This document shows, piece by piece, positions 1 through 11,594 of a stretch of DNA of 64,000 bases (position 1 is the stretch's first letter; each line of letters opens with the position of its first letter). Made by a program: the position numbers and the translations under genes. Source of the DNA: Heliocidaris tuberculata (lineage: Eukaryota > Echinodermata > Echinoidea > Camarodonta > Echinometridae). Below the pieces are notes generated by a model, which was not told where the DNA came from, searched no databases, and worked only from the letters and a program-made list of their open reading frames with translations. Location: the NCBI GenBank assembly GCA_025618425.1, contig CM046832.1:47827026-47891025 (forward strand), in the 5' to 3' direction.

Positions 1-1200
1 TGAACATGTTTTTAAATTTGACTTGCACAATTGTAGGATGCATCATTTTGCCGAGAGCAGTTGAAGACAAGCATGTTAAAGCATTCGCAACAGTTTCCAC
101 ATTGCATTAAGCCAATAAGTTACACATTACTTTATTTGCCCCAGAGACAAGCTGTTTTTAATAGCTTTCAAATTATTACTCCCATTAGAATAAAAGTTTA
201 TCTTTATTATAGTGAAAATTGGAGGAACAAGATATCTACACCATTGTGTTATGAACAGAGAGAGAATCTTTTTTTTTTCTCCATGTTATACTGCTCTTGC
301 AGAAGATGCAAAAAAGTAAAAAGAAAGGTAGAAATAGGTAAGGACAAAGAATTTGAAGGAACACCTCAGTTTGAAGTTCCTTTGAAGTATCAGCCTTAAT
401 TATTCTTAAAAAAAAAAAATACCCCAAATGTCCAATCTACATGTATAAATCAATTTAAGGCATTCAGGAAAACTTGTAAATCTGTACTTTGCTACTTGTT
501 ATTATTTAATTTCCAAACTGTGTATTAAGGATGAAGCATTATTTTGATTAAAGCACAATTTCAACATGCTGGTACTTGTTTGCCAATTTTCATTCAAGTA
601 ATACATTGTAAACCTCTCTTTATAACCTCTCTTTATTGTTGTTGTTTTGTGTAGTTGGTATTTATTTTCATATTTCATCAATGTCCTTGGCATTTCATAT
701 GAGACTCATGGAGTCTCCATGTGATTATGTGGGGTTTTTTTGCATTAGAATTTGACTTTAAAGACTAGGAAATGATGTTATTAGTTTCACCTGGCTGGTT
801 TTTCTTCAGTGAGACAGAGTTGTGGAATTTAAGATGTCCACAATAATCTACTTTTTATAGTATACATTAATGACATGTGTGGGTAGAAATGTATGGTTGG
901 ACAGCATGGTGTGGAGTGCATGTAGGTCTAGCGTCATAACAATGTCTTGGAATTTGCTTTTCATTTTATGACCACCCAAGCATAATTTTTTTCATGAAAG
1001 TTTAATTTTTTCATTAAGTGAGGGAGCTGATCAGAGTTTTAATGTGGACAGAAAACAACAACAACAACATGTAGAGTGGTTGTTTGTTACTAGAGGTTTG
1101 TTGGGTTCATGCACCACTTTTGGTCATGTCTTTATCATCACCGTCTACCTTCTCTTGCCCCCTATAAGATAAGCAGATTCAAATTACAAGTTTATGTCTC
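1..1200. other. Gene-poor flank, no gene recognised
   Basis: AT-rich sequence with only short open frames. The longest, 61-399 plus, is 112 codons of low-complexity, codon-poor sequence with no recognisable domain. I see no exon with convincing splice sites. It is probably intergenic, or an intron of a gene that begins outside the window. Confidence 0.5.
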
Positions 1201-1234
1201 ATTAGTTGGGGCTCCACACTTACCTTTTTCGTAA

Positions 1235-1254
1235 GGGGGGGGGGGGGGGGGGGG
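1235..1254. repeat. Poly-G run (20 G)
   Basis: Uninterrupted run of about 20 G followed by AGAGGGG. It is a homopolymer with quadruplex potential, and its exact length is unreliable in any assembly. Confidence 0.9.
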
Positions 1255-1508
1255 AGAGGGGTCCAGAATGAAATTCTTAGAGACTGTATGCATGATGAGC
1301 CCCATGTTAATATTTGGTAATATGGGGGGTCCGGACCTAGATTTTGGGCACCTATGTGTCCCCGGTGCTTGTTAGTTTCGAGCCCTGCATTAGTAATATG
1401 TCCAAATTAATATTAGTCAATGATCAAAATCCAAATTTCTAATTGTTTTGTGAGTCTTATATGTGTGCTTTGTAGGATGCATGTGTTACCTTTGATAATG
1501 AAGGGTTA

Positions 1509-1565
1509 AGAGCCAGAAGGGCATTAGCTTACAGTTTAACACAGTGTTAATGCCCTTCTGGCTCT
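1509..1565. repeat. Perfect 18 bp inverted repeat (hairpin), copy 1 of a dispersed element
   Basis: AGAGCCAGAAGGGCATTA at 1509-1526 is matched exactly by its reverse complement at 1548-1565, with a 21 bp spacer. Related sequence occurs near 27611 and at 34215, and the stretch following the right arm (CAGCAGATAAT-like) is also shared. That suggests a small interspersed element rather than a chance palindrome. Confidence 0.8.
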
Positions 1566-1721
1566 CAGCAGATAATACAGTTTTTTTCTACGTACGTGTA
1601 GGGAAAATGTTATCCGCAGTAGATATCAAATTACTTCTCCCTTTCATATCCCTCCCTCCTCAATTTACAATGCTCTCTAATTTCCTGACCGTCTTCTTTC
1701 CCATTCTATTTTTTGTCTTTC

Positions 1722-1781
1722 ATCTTGCTCTTCACCTCTCTCCCTCTCTCTCCTTCTTTCCCTCTTACCCTTTCCCCTATT

Positions 1782-1814
<33 letters not shown>

Positions 1815-1985
1815 CATCTTTATCTCTCATTCTCTCTTCACTCTTTCTATCACTCTCTATCTTTTTCTCTTCATCTCCCCTCTCTCCGGCCCCCTCTTCA
1901 ACTTTCTCTATTCATCTCTCTATCTCTTTCTCTCTCTCTCCTTTTCTGTCTCTCTCTCTCTGTCTCTGTCTTTCTCTCTTTATGT
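1722..1985. repeat. CT-rich pyrimidine tract
   Basis: About 260 bp of nearly pure C/T on the plus strand, built from (TC)n blocks. It creates two overlapping false open frames rich in Ser, Leu and Phe, which are not genes. Confidence 0.9.
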
Positions 1986-2206
1986 ATCCACACCTTGAGT
2001 CCTTTCACTCCTTGTTTTCTAGTCTGTCAGATGTGTAGCATCCTGTCACGTTGGATTAAGCATGCTATGTAAACTGGCTGCCAAGCTACTGTAGTGGCAA
2101 GACACAATCTGCATACCAGTCACTGAACCCATCAGATACAGTATGGTATGCACCCTGCGGCTGGCTCAGTTAGAGACACCTTACACATGCATATTTCAAT
2201 ATTTGG

Positions 2207-2474
2207 AATACTGTATGTAAGCCGTTATATTCACAAGGGTTTTATTTTTGCAAATTTCGCGAATTGTTATTTTCTTAAGGGTTATAGTTTTTGCACATTT
2301 TGCGAATTCTTGTAGGGTTGCGAATTTAACAACGCTTGTAAATAAGCTGGAAATGCACGTGTGAACATGATTCAAAAGATGCCTGTGGTAGTTTTCATGA
2401 AAACAACTTACAAAAATGTCTGTATTCTTGTCATCCGCGAAAAAATCTGAACATGAAAATATAGGCTTACATCT
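2207..2474. mobile_element. MITE, TACTGTAT-ended family, copy 1
   Basis: The left end (ACTGTATGTAAGCCGTTATA) and right end (TATAGGCTTACAT) are inverted relatives of each other, and the interior contains TTTCGCGAATT-type sequence. The same architecture is seen at 8078-8442. No coding capacity. Ends are approximate and no target duplication was defined. Confidence 0.5.
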
Positions 2475-2997
2475 CATGCGATTCTTTATTTTCGATTCCA
2501 CATTGCATACGACTAGCTACTACCCCAGTCTTATCCAGGTGAATTGTGGATATTCAGTCTCATCAGCACCTTTGAATATGCAACTAGATATATCGCTCTA
2601 CAAATCCATAATACACTGCATGAAAAGTTGTGTTATCATGTGCATTTACCTTATTCTTCTTTCTCAATCTATCAGTTAGGTATACAACAAAATAGAGTGA
2701 GAGTGAAGTCATCAGTTCTTTATCTTTAATTCTTTATGGTGATGATGCTGTTACTCTACAACAAAATGTTGGCATTCATTTATCAATTTCTAGATTAATT
2801 CATGAGCAGTTCAGGCTCTATAGAAATTAAAAAACCACCATTGAAGAAGTTGACACTTCTTTCCTGTGAACTGCATTGTCATGTATAATGCATAGCTCTA
2901 ATGATTATATTCATGATTATCGTCATGATTCTCATGAATAGTGATAGTAATAGAGGAGCAAATTCTCAATTATACATTTTGACTTATGAGGAACATT

Positions 2998-3410
2998 TTA
3001 ACCCCTTCAGGACAGAAATTATTTAAAAGCAAAATTGATCACATTTTGTTCTCCAAATTGGCAACAAGAATATTTTTCTTTTAATGCTACATGATTCTAA
3101 TAAAATGTAATGCCTTTGAAAACAGCATACATGGTTAGGAACTTTGTCGAAAAGTTACAAAAGTTGCCAATTTGGATAAAAAACAATGATTTTGAACCTC
3201 TCGATATTCTGCCAATTTAAGGATTTTAAAGCTTATTCTCCTTTTCAAAATCCCTGGCATCAAATGCAATATGGTTATGCAACAAAAATGGACACAGTGT
3301 GTGCAGGAATTTTTACTCTTTCTACTCATATATCTGGTATATTTTTTAGAGCTCTGAATCCAAAGTTATTGAGCCAAACCACAAAATGTGGTCCTTTGTT
3401 TTGAAAGCGG
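2998..3410. mobile_element. piggyBac-like MITE, TTAA-flanked, degenerate copy
   Basis: About 410 bp, closely similar along its whole length to 52702-53109. The left end is TTAA followed by CCCCTTCAGGACA. The right end reads TGAAAGCGGTAA, so both the terminal repeat and the second TTAA have mutated. The C-run terminus and TTAA target fit the piggyBac superfamily. Non-coding; it is the older of the two copies. Confidence 0.75.
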
Positions 3411-4535
3411 TAAAGCTGTAACAAAATGACAGCGTATGCAAGAAAATTTTACAATATGAAAGGAATTGTTTAAGTGTAAATGTCATACAATATTCACTAT
3501 GGATTTTTGCCTGAATAGTAGATGATTCACATTTTAAGAAAGATTACTGTATTTGACTTCCAAATGCAGAGATAAATATAGGGACATGGGTACTATAAAT
3601 ATGGAATATTTATTGTAAAGGATGGTAAGCCATGAATACAGGATTAATGCATTCATTTTCTTGTCAGAAGAGTGTGTACAAACAAGCTCTTTCCTACACC
3701 CACACGCTTTGTGTGCGTTTGCTCCCTTAAAGGTCAAATCATCCCAAGGAGGTCACTCAGAAAGTGCAGTTTAGGCAGAAAATTTACACATGTGCATGCG
3801 TGAGGGAGCCCCTAAAGAAATGCGGGAAATATCAGGAACTCCCCAGTCGGCCCGCGTAGGAGGATCTCCTGTCGTTGCCGCAGTCCATGTAGCACTGTGT
3901 CCCTTTGGATTATTTATGTACAAAGTGTGTACTTTGAGGAGAGTATGATGGAGAGAGAGATTTGAAGCATTTTCTAGGAGGAGAGGATGGCCATGTAGAT
4001 CTATGCTTGTAGCAAGTTTCATTTATCTGATTACGGTTCCTTGTAGGGCCTGTCAATATGTACATGAACAGTATCTCTTGTAATGAATGGTATATGTTTT
4101 CATGTAATGTTGAAATTTTAACGCCCACTTGCATTTTCTAAGGCAGCTTAACGAAACGCAATGGCTCATAAAGGAGCGGAAAAGATGCAAAGAGGAAAGT
4201 TGCTAGTTTTGTCTGTGCTTCTAGAATTAGAATATCTAAATAAAAGTTTTCATGTTATTTTGCTTAAAAATGTTCAGAGGTAAATACTAATTCTACATCC
4301 CAATATTTTGGTTCTGCCTCTATAAAATAAAATTTTGATTCTTGATGCTGTACAATCAGCATTCGTTCCTCATTCATTTGGCATTCGTTTTATATTCCAA
4401 GGAGTTTGTTAAGAAACAGATTTTGGCTGATAATTTGAGCGTATTTGCTTGTATCAGGACTTCTCCAAATTTCGAGAAGAAAATTCTGTACGCTAGGCAT
4501 AAGTTAGCTCTATATGCTACAATATGACAGGGGCT
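3411..4535. other. Spacer without recognised gene
   Basis: Short open frames on both strands around 3534-4134 overlap one another and show no domain. No convincing exon or complete repeat was seen. Confidence 0.4.
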
Positions 4536-4539
4536 TAAA

Positions 4540-5122
4540 GGGAAATCCCACCTTAATAGCAAGTTGCTTTGAAAGGAAGAGGAAAAATCAGAGAAGCAGA
4601 TTGGTGAAAGTTTGAACGAAATCGGAAAAGCAATAAGAAAGTTATGAATTTTTGAAAGTTGTAATCACTATGCATATCGGAATTTCAAATTGGCCGAATA
4701 GGTAATGTCACTGTGATGTAGCTGTGGACAACTCCCCCATTCGCTCTAACACACAAAATGACTAAAATGTCACTTTTTTTCAAAATGCATTACTCAGTAG
4801 TATCTTTTCGTTCATGAGGACCTATAACAATATGCTATCTCCAATATATTTTGAGTACTGCCCCGAGGGTAAAAGCGCCTCGAAGAAAACCGCAAATTAA
4901 TGATATTTTTGTGTATGACAAATGGGAGAGTTGTCCACAAAAATGTCACAATTCACTCACCAAATTGCCAATTTGAGATTCGCATAGATGTAGTGATCTC
5001 ATTTTTCAAACATCCATAACTTTCTTAGTCCTTGTCCGATTTCTTTCAAACTTTCACTATCCCGTTTTTCTTATTTTTCTGCTTTCACACAAATCATCTC
5101 ATTACCAAGGTTGGATTGCCCT
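4540..5122 (+). mobile_element. TTAA-flanked fold-back MITE (AGGGMAATCC family), copy 1
   Basis: TTAA at 4536-4539 and 5123-5126 bracket 583 bp whose ends are inverted repeats: AGGGAAATCCCACCTT on the left, and the complement of AGGGCAATCCAACCTT on the right. The inverted similarity continues inward over a good part of each half (for example GTGAAAGTTTGAACGAAATC against its complement near 5050), so it is a fold-back. A second copy, in opposite orientation, lies at about 30470-30969. Non-coding. Confidence 0.85.
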
Positions 5123-5468
5123 TTAAGGGCCTTTGTTGCCTCCAGCTACACTTTCTCTACCTCATCTAGCATTCTTTTACATGTAGAATGTCTTTATTTT
5201 GCTGCACATCTTTTTTAGGCCGTTTACCAAAGGATGTCTGAACGAGGCCATAAGTAGCCTGGTAGCTATAGAACATTCATGAGCAGATGAAAGCATATCA
5301 TGTTAACCTGGTTTGTAATGCATCCTTTGGTGACCTACAGCACTAGACCTTGAGTTACAGGGTCATTGGCTTGTCTACAAGGCACAATGGAATCTCATCC
5401 AGACATGCCCCATCGCAGATTACCCCAGACCTGTGGTTTTAACTATGGAGCAGCATTCAAGTACGGAG

Positions 5469-5779
5469 CAGTGGCGGGGGCAGGGCATAGGGGCACGTAT
5501 GATAACCCCCCTTTTTTTTTTTTGCTCGTCAGAGATTTGACAATCAAATGGCATTTATTTACATGTAAAATGTTATTAGTTTGCTGTGGTGGATTTTTTT
5601 TTTTTTTGGGGGGGGGGGTGTGATGGTTTACCTTATTGTGTCTGAACGTGGCCACAAGTAGTCTGGTTGCATGTAGCATTCATTTTGGGGATGTTTGTTG
5701 GAGATTTTTTGGACTTGTGCCCCACCCAATGCTCCCCCCATGCCCCCACAAGAGAATCTTGGATCTGCCACTGCAGAGG
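5469..5779. mobile_element. Possible hAT-type MITE (CAGTGGCG ends)
   Basis: CAGTGGCGGGGGC on the left and GATCTGCCACTG on the right form an 8 bp inverted terminus typical of short hAT elements. The interior is G/C-homopolymer rich. I could not see the 8 bp target duplication. Flanking sequence at about 5219-5281 and 5622-5684 is an imperfect direct repeat (TGTCTGAACG-GGCCA-AAGTAG), so the locus has been rearranged. Confidence 0.4.
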
Positions 5780-6060
5780 GCATACTTATACTTTATATTG
5801 TATATGATGAGAAAGAATAGTGAATGAAATTAGGTTCTCCAAGAAGCTCATAACTTTTATAATATTGCATCAAGAAGACTAGAAGAGATTGTCAATCAGA
5901 AGCCATTTATGTATTACAAGGAAATAAACAATTGAAGGATAAGGACCTTTGAAGTAGGAAACCCATGGTCCAGTCCTGATTCATTAATTTGACATCTTTT
6001 TATTATGGACAACTCTTTGATCTGTGGATAAAACATGATGGTGTATAGAATGCCTTTTAA

Positions 6061-6427
6061 AGATAAAGTTGAGTTCTGGTCTTTCAATGTCATTGTGAAA
6101 GAAACTGTCTCATAGCAAGTGGGATAGGATGATCATGTCAACATAAGAGTTGGTGTGTACTGTGAGGATTTGGAACCATCAAAATTTTAAGAAATTGACC
6201 CAATCTGAAAAGCACGGAAATGGGTATATGGGACTGCACTCACAAGTGTCATGAATGTTCGGCCCAAACACTTCAGCTATTTCCCGTCATATTTTGATTA
6301 TGAGGGCATTTGAAGAGCAATTCTTTTCAGGGGACTTTTCTGTTATGATGTTCTTCCAAACTGATATAAAAGGAATGAGAAAGCTCACAATTTACCTTTT
6401 ACCTTTTCCCAGAACTCAACCTGCTCT
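6061..6427 (+). mobile_element. TTAA-flanked MITE (AGATAAAGTTGAGTTCTGG family), copy 1
   Basis: TTAA at 6057-6060 and 6428-6431 flank 367 bp. Left terminus AGATAAAGTTGAGTTCTGG; the right terminus is the complement of AGAGCAGGTTGAGTTCTGG. Related copies are at 29053-29437 (minus, full length) and 17650-17960 (plus, right end lost). Non-coding. Confidence 0.85.
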
Positions 6428-6431
6428 TTAA

Positions 6432-7600
6432 GTCAACGATAATGCCTTTTATAAAAGAGTCCATTTTACACCACGTGATATCAATAACAGACGTCCTTCT
6501 TTATTGCTGGGAGGTACAACCCCTTTGCTTCTATTGATCAATTTTCTACACTGGCGTATCTTAGTTTCCGAGAAATGTATGCCATGCCCTGTCTAGCTTA
6601 GGAGACACGAATCCCTGATCACAGATGCATAATGTACGCCATACACGGCCTGCTCCAATTCACCTGCAATTCGTACATTAATGAGAATTTTCTTGTTGCC
6701 GGGCAACGGACTGCTATGTCCACAAATATGATAGAGGGTTCAATTTTGTGAGATTGATGATAAGTGACTCGCCAAAGTATAATGAGGAACCTGTCTAGAA
6801 TATTTTATTCCTCGGTTCTTTTTCTTCTTTCTCGTGTCAGAGTTACGATGCTTTGCATGCAAGCTGGTAATGTATCCTGTCTAATCACATTCATGATGTG
6901 CATCTCTTCCATCAAGATCTGAAGATGTAAAAGAGCATTTGCAAACATAACTTTTCTGATGCAATTGTGTGATTCACATTTTTTTAATACATGAGAAATT
7001 AATGAATTCTTAGCTCCACATTGTAAAACATGCATACTAAGAGTTCATAGAAATTGTGGTGCCAGGTTCTTTATATGATTATTTCCTATATTCCCACGTC
7101 AAATGTAATAATTTGTGAAAATGTCACTTCATGATATTTTGTATTTCTTTAAAAATCAAATGAGTAATATTAACTCAACTTAGCATTGAACTATGGAGAG
7201 CAACTTCATTTTTTTTTGCAGCCCAAAAAACTGTATTCTGTCTACCATTAGGAAAAAAGAAATCAAATATCATGTGAGATTACAACAGGCTCACGACTGA
7301 ATTGAAGTAACCTTTCGAGATAATTCCTGCTCGAAAATTATGCATCTGCACTTTGCACTGCGCCAGCTTTCTGCCATACCCTTGTTCCTGCTAAAGCTTT
7401 ATGTAAAACAAGAATAGAGAGGCATCCACCAATGAAGCAACTATTTTTAAGGTGTACGTCATCCTTGCTACCTTTCCATCGGTAGGCTCCCTCTAAATTA
7501 CGAGCAAGCGTTGACGCAATCGCTGGCAATTAATGGCCGATCAGGCAGTGCCGGATCTGTTGGCAATAGGACACACAGAAAGCGGTCCGCAGCCTAAAGG
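6432..7600. other. Spacer without recognised gene
   Basis: No open frame above 76 codons and no exon with good splice signals or recognisable protein similarity. Some GC-richer sequence lies around 7360-7590 but nothing identifiable. Confidence 0.4.
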
Positions 7601-9530
7601 TCAAACGGAATCAAGGCATGAGCACTAATGGATTTTCAAATGCTAACTGAATTAAATGCCTAGCACAGTGGTAGACTGGGGTTGTGCAGCGTCGTCGGAT
7701 GGTACAATCGGTCTGTTATAACCCGTATTGTGTAGCTCTTCTGGGCCTGAATAGGAATGGCAAAGACCTGGGCTTGTAGGACTTCAAAGAGAGTATAGCA
7801 TGGCAAATCAAGATATCATGAGGGCATAGAAATTGTCATTGTTTGAATGTATGATACCATGAGTGCATAATGTTTGAGTAGCTCAGAGAAGAAAAGAAGA
7901 TAAATAAAAGAGTGGAAGTTCTATGTGCCAAATGGATAATTGGCACTGTCAGTTCGTAGTGAAGAAAACTTTATTTCTGCACGTAGCAAACTTATTAGAT
8001 CTTCCTGGAGATCAAATGCAGAATTATCAGTAAACAATGAAGAAAAACATTGAAAAGACAAGAAAATGTTTCCGATACTGTATACACTATATTATATTTT
8101 GCGGGCGTTTTATTTTCACAAATTTAACAACACGCTAAAATATTGCCAAAATTCATACACAGTAGATGTGCTTCTGGCCTAGGCGTCCGTACACTGTACT
8201 AGCTGGCCAGCTTTGCTACCAGTATACTGGTACTGTATCCGATCGATCTCAGCGCTGTTACTTATAGAAGAGCAGCATGGCAGCATGGCTTACTAAATTC
8301 ACCACTTCACTTTGCAAATGTGCATCATTATTGCTGTTTGTAGATTACAGAATTTCCAGATCGCGAATTTAACCACTCACGAAATAGTCTGGTTAGACCT
8401 AATCACGAAAAAATTATGTCTGCGAAATATATGGCATATACAAGATGCATTTTGTGTTTCCTTTTGGCTACTCATACATTCTGCATAGTACCATACATTC
8501 AAACAATGGCATTTTTTGTCTTCACAACATCTTGATTTGCAGTCAAACAGAATCAAGGCATGGGCAATAATGGATTTTCAGATGCTAACTGAATTGAATG
8601 GTGAGCGCAGTGGAAGACTTGGGTTGTGTATCATCAGATGGTGCAATAGGTGTGTTTACCTGACTGTATTGTGTAGCAGGGCCTAGGGAAAATGGCAAAG
8701 ACCTGGGGTTGAAGCCTTGTTTGAATGTATGATACAATGCAGAGTATGCATAGCTCACAAACAAGAAAAAAAGTTAATTAAAAAGAAGAAAGTTCTATGT
8801 GCGACATGGAAAACTGGAACTGTAAGTTCTTAATGAAGAAATTGTTATTTCTGTATGTAGAAAAGTAATTAGATATTCCTGAAGATCAAATGTACATGTA
8901 GAATTATATTTAAGTAAACAATGCACAACAAAAAAAAAACATGAAAAAGACAAAGACAAGAAATTGTGTCAAATGGGCTTTTTGATCTTGCATTTGAGCT
9001 ACTCATACATTCTGTATAGTACCATGTACCTTCAAACAATGACATTTTTTTGTCTTCACAACATCTTGATTTGCAGTCAAATGGAATCAAGGCATAGGCA
9101 CTAATGTATTTTCAGATGCTAACTGAATTAAATGGTGAGCGCAGTAGTAGACTTGGGTTGTGTATCGTCAGATGGTGCAATAATTGTGTTTACCTGACTG
9201 TAATGTGTAGCTGGGCCTAGGAAAGAATGACAAAGACCTAGGCTTGAATGACTTCAAGGAGAGTAAAGCATGATAAATCAAGATGTTGTGAAGACCTATG
9301 AATTGTCATTTGTTTTAATTTATGATATCATGTAGATATATCTTACTCAAAGCCCCCCCCCCTCCCCCAAAATGGGAAAAAACATTTTTTTAAAGTTCTA
9401 TGTGTATAATGGATAACTGGAAGTCTTGATTTAAAAAGTATTTTTGTTTGTAGAAAAGCAGTATTTTTTTGAAATATTAAGTGAAGGAAAAACATTGGAA
9501 AGACAAGAAAATGTTTAAGCTGATTGCATA
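7601..9530 (+). repeat. Three tandem diverged copies of a ~530 bp non-coding unit
   Basis: The motif TCAAAC/TGGAATCAAGGCAT begins units at 7601, 8543 and 9077. Each unit continues with the same landmarks in order: GATGCTAACTGAATT, AGACTTGGGTTGTG, GGCAAAGACCTGG, AAGTTCTATGTG and AAGACAAGAAA. Units 1 and 2 share a tail (CTACTCATACATTCTG ... CATCTTGATTTGCAG) immediately before the next unit. The copies are diverged by substitutions and indels, so the duplication is not recent. Unit 1 is lengthened by the insertion at 8078-8442. No conserved open frame runs through the three copies. Confidence 0.85.
8078..8442. mobile_element. MITE, TACTGTAT-ended family, copy 2 (inserted in tandem unit 1)
   Basis: About 365 bp present in tandem unit 1 but absent from units 2 and 3, giving a natural empty-site comparison. 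The ends, TACTGTATACACTATATT and the complement of CTTGTATATGCCATATATTT, are imperfect inverted repeats. The interior carries TTGCGGGCGTTTTATTTTCAC and CGCGAATTTAACC segments also found in the element at 2207. Exact ends are uncertain by a few bases. Confidence 0.65.
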
Positions 9531-9662
9531 TTTACAGCCTGCATAGATGTCTCTCAGTTGAACTGAGCCTGATGCGATTTTCTTGGCAAAAAAAGTATAA
9601 ACTCATGATTTACGAATAATATGCACATATATCCACACATTTCAGTGGAGATATAAAGCTAT

Positions 9663-9806
9663 CAGGGGTGCGTTTCATGAAAGGACTTGTCAGATATTTT
9701 ATCCGACAAATTTGCTCTCAGCCAATCAGATGCAAGGATTTCAGTAGCTTATAACAGTTGTCGGATAAAATATCCGACAACTTCCTTTCATGAAACGCTC
9801 CCCTGA
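9663..9806 (+). mobile_element. CAGGGG fold-back element, copy 1
   Basis: A 144 bp hairpin. CAGGGGTGCGTTTCATGAAA on the left pairs with its near complement ending CCCCTG on the right; further in, TATTTTATCCGACA pairs with TGTCGGATAAAATA. The unpaired centre carries the core GCCAATCAGATGCAAG and AGTAGCTTATAACAG, shared with copies at 16753, 38085 and 61855. No coding capacity. Confidence 0.85.
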
Positions 9807-10329
9807 ACACCTCAATGGATGATTGAACAATAAGAGATGGCATATATTATTGTCTTATTTTGCCTATCCCTATGCTATGCACAGAGCTTCTATACCTCCA
9901 GCAGCCCGCATGTTTGTGAAGTATTGTCCAGGAACCCGGCCGGCCTTGCCTTGCCTTGATGAGGCAGGCTGTACTATGTGCCTGTCAGAATCTTAATGAA
10001 CTGTTATGGTTCATCAGGAACATCAACATGGAGGGGCTTGTTTTCATAACATATTGCCCATCCAGGGCAAGCTCATGTAGTATGTGTCATCGGAAACGTG
10101 CTGTAGATTCATTGCGTCATCACACTTTGAGTCCTCTGCGGTGAAGGTTGACAAACCTTTACTTTTGTCATCTGCACTTGTCGAACTTGCTCTAGTCCTC
10201 ACCACTGTAAAACGTTGAGAATACTTCTATTTAATCATCATACAAGGTGATTTGGCTCTGGTACACTGTAAAAGAGCTCTGGTTTAATTTTTACGCCTCT
10301 GCCCTTCATAAGGTGGTGCCTGGAGGCAT

Positions 10330-11227
10330 TAGCTACGTTCATACGGGACTTGTGGTTTCGTAACTTTAAGTTAGCGAAAACATTGACTCACTTAAACCAT
10401 GACGAGGGTTCACATGGACCCAAAACAACAAAGCTTGTTGTTCTGAAAGCTGAGCAATTGTCGTTGTTTCGTTGTTAACACCGGAAGTAGATACTACCGA
10501 TTGTGTGTGCAGTACACATACAGATCCTGTGTTCATAATTCGCGAAAAGGGTATGACCTGAAAGTTTAACATGAACCGAGAATTCATTGTTAACTACGAG
10601 CTTGCGAAACTTATAGTTTATTCTGTACACATGTCCGAAACTGTGATGGAGGACCCCCACTGCTCATGGTTTCGGCGTTAACCATGAGCTCGCTTGTGGT
10701 TCTAGAACTACAAGTAAACTTCAAGCTTCGAAACTATGAGTCCATTCATACGGTCTGAAACTACAAGATAACTACAAGTTATTTAAAGTTTTGAAACTAC
10801 AAGCGAAACTTAAAGTTTAGCTCCCTTCGTGTGAACCAGACTTATATAGAAACGATTTTCAGATATTGATCTGTAATATGAATGTAGCTCATCTTACCAA
10901 CTGATCAGGTCAATGATCTTGACAGATGTTCTACTCCCTTCGGTCTTGTAGTTAAGGATGACCTCGCTGTTAATGTTAAACTTTCGGATCATAAACTCCT
11001 TGGTCATGCCCTTCGCGCGAATTATGAACGCAGGATCTATATGTGTACTGTACACACAATCACTAGTATCTACTTCCCGTCTAAACAACGATGATCGCTT
11101 GGCTTGTAGTTTTCGTTGTTTCGGGCCTGTGTGAACCCTCGCTGTGGTTTTTGAGTCGTTGTTTCGTTAACTTTAAGTTTCGCTAACGTAAAGTTTCGAA
11201 ACCACAGGTCCTGAATGAACGTAGCTA
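10330..11227. mobile_element. Long fold-back element (~900 bp)
   Basis: The outer ends TAGCTACGTTCAT and ATGAACGTAGCTA are exact complements. Inverted similarity continues inward for roughly 300 bp with mismatches: CTTGTGGTTTCG against CGAAACCACAGG, GAGGGTTCACA against TGTGAACCCTC, and AGTAGATACTACCGA-type sequence mirrored near 11060. The centre (10660-10850) holds repeated GAAACTACAAG motifs and a second CATTCATACGG-type end, so another copy may be nested. The short open frames here are products of the palindrome. Probably a non-autonomous DNA transposon. Confidence 0.75.
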
Positions 11228-11557
11228 TAGAAGATAGACCCGAGGAGTTCTGTGATAACTCCTTGATAGACCTTAGAAAGGGTCTGCACCATCTGCCCTG
11301 TGTCATTGAAATACACTCCTTACAATTACTTAATTTTATAGGTGAATTGCAGGATAAAAACCAGATAGATGATCAAATGATTATCCAGCTTTGCATCAAA
11401 TAGAGTTCTGCCCAAATTTCCCAATACATGTATTCAGTCTTTTGAGTGCACATTGTAAATAGGAAAGCAATGATGTGATGATGATGATGAGGGTGAAGCA
11501 ACAGTCTGTAGAGATGGATATCATCCAGTATTAGGACCCAGTGTGCATGAGGGATAT

Positions 11558-11594
<37 letters not shown>

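Noticed and set aside
61..399. 112-codon open frame at the left edge
   Set aside because: Low-complexity, with no motif or gene context; overlapped by a minus-strand frame of similar quality.
1544..2072. Two overlapping open frames of 164 and 119 codons
   Set aside because: They lie in a CT microsatellite and translate to Ser/Leu/Phe/Pro repeats in every frame; no domain and no splice context.
10366..11306. Several 60-78 codon frames on the minus strand
   Set aside because: All lie within the 900 bp fold-back; similar residues recur because the arms are mirrored.
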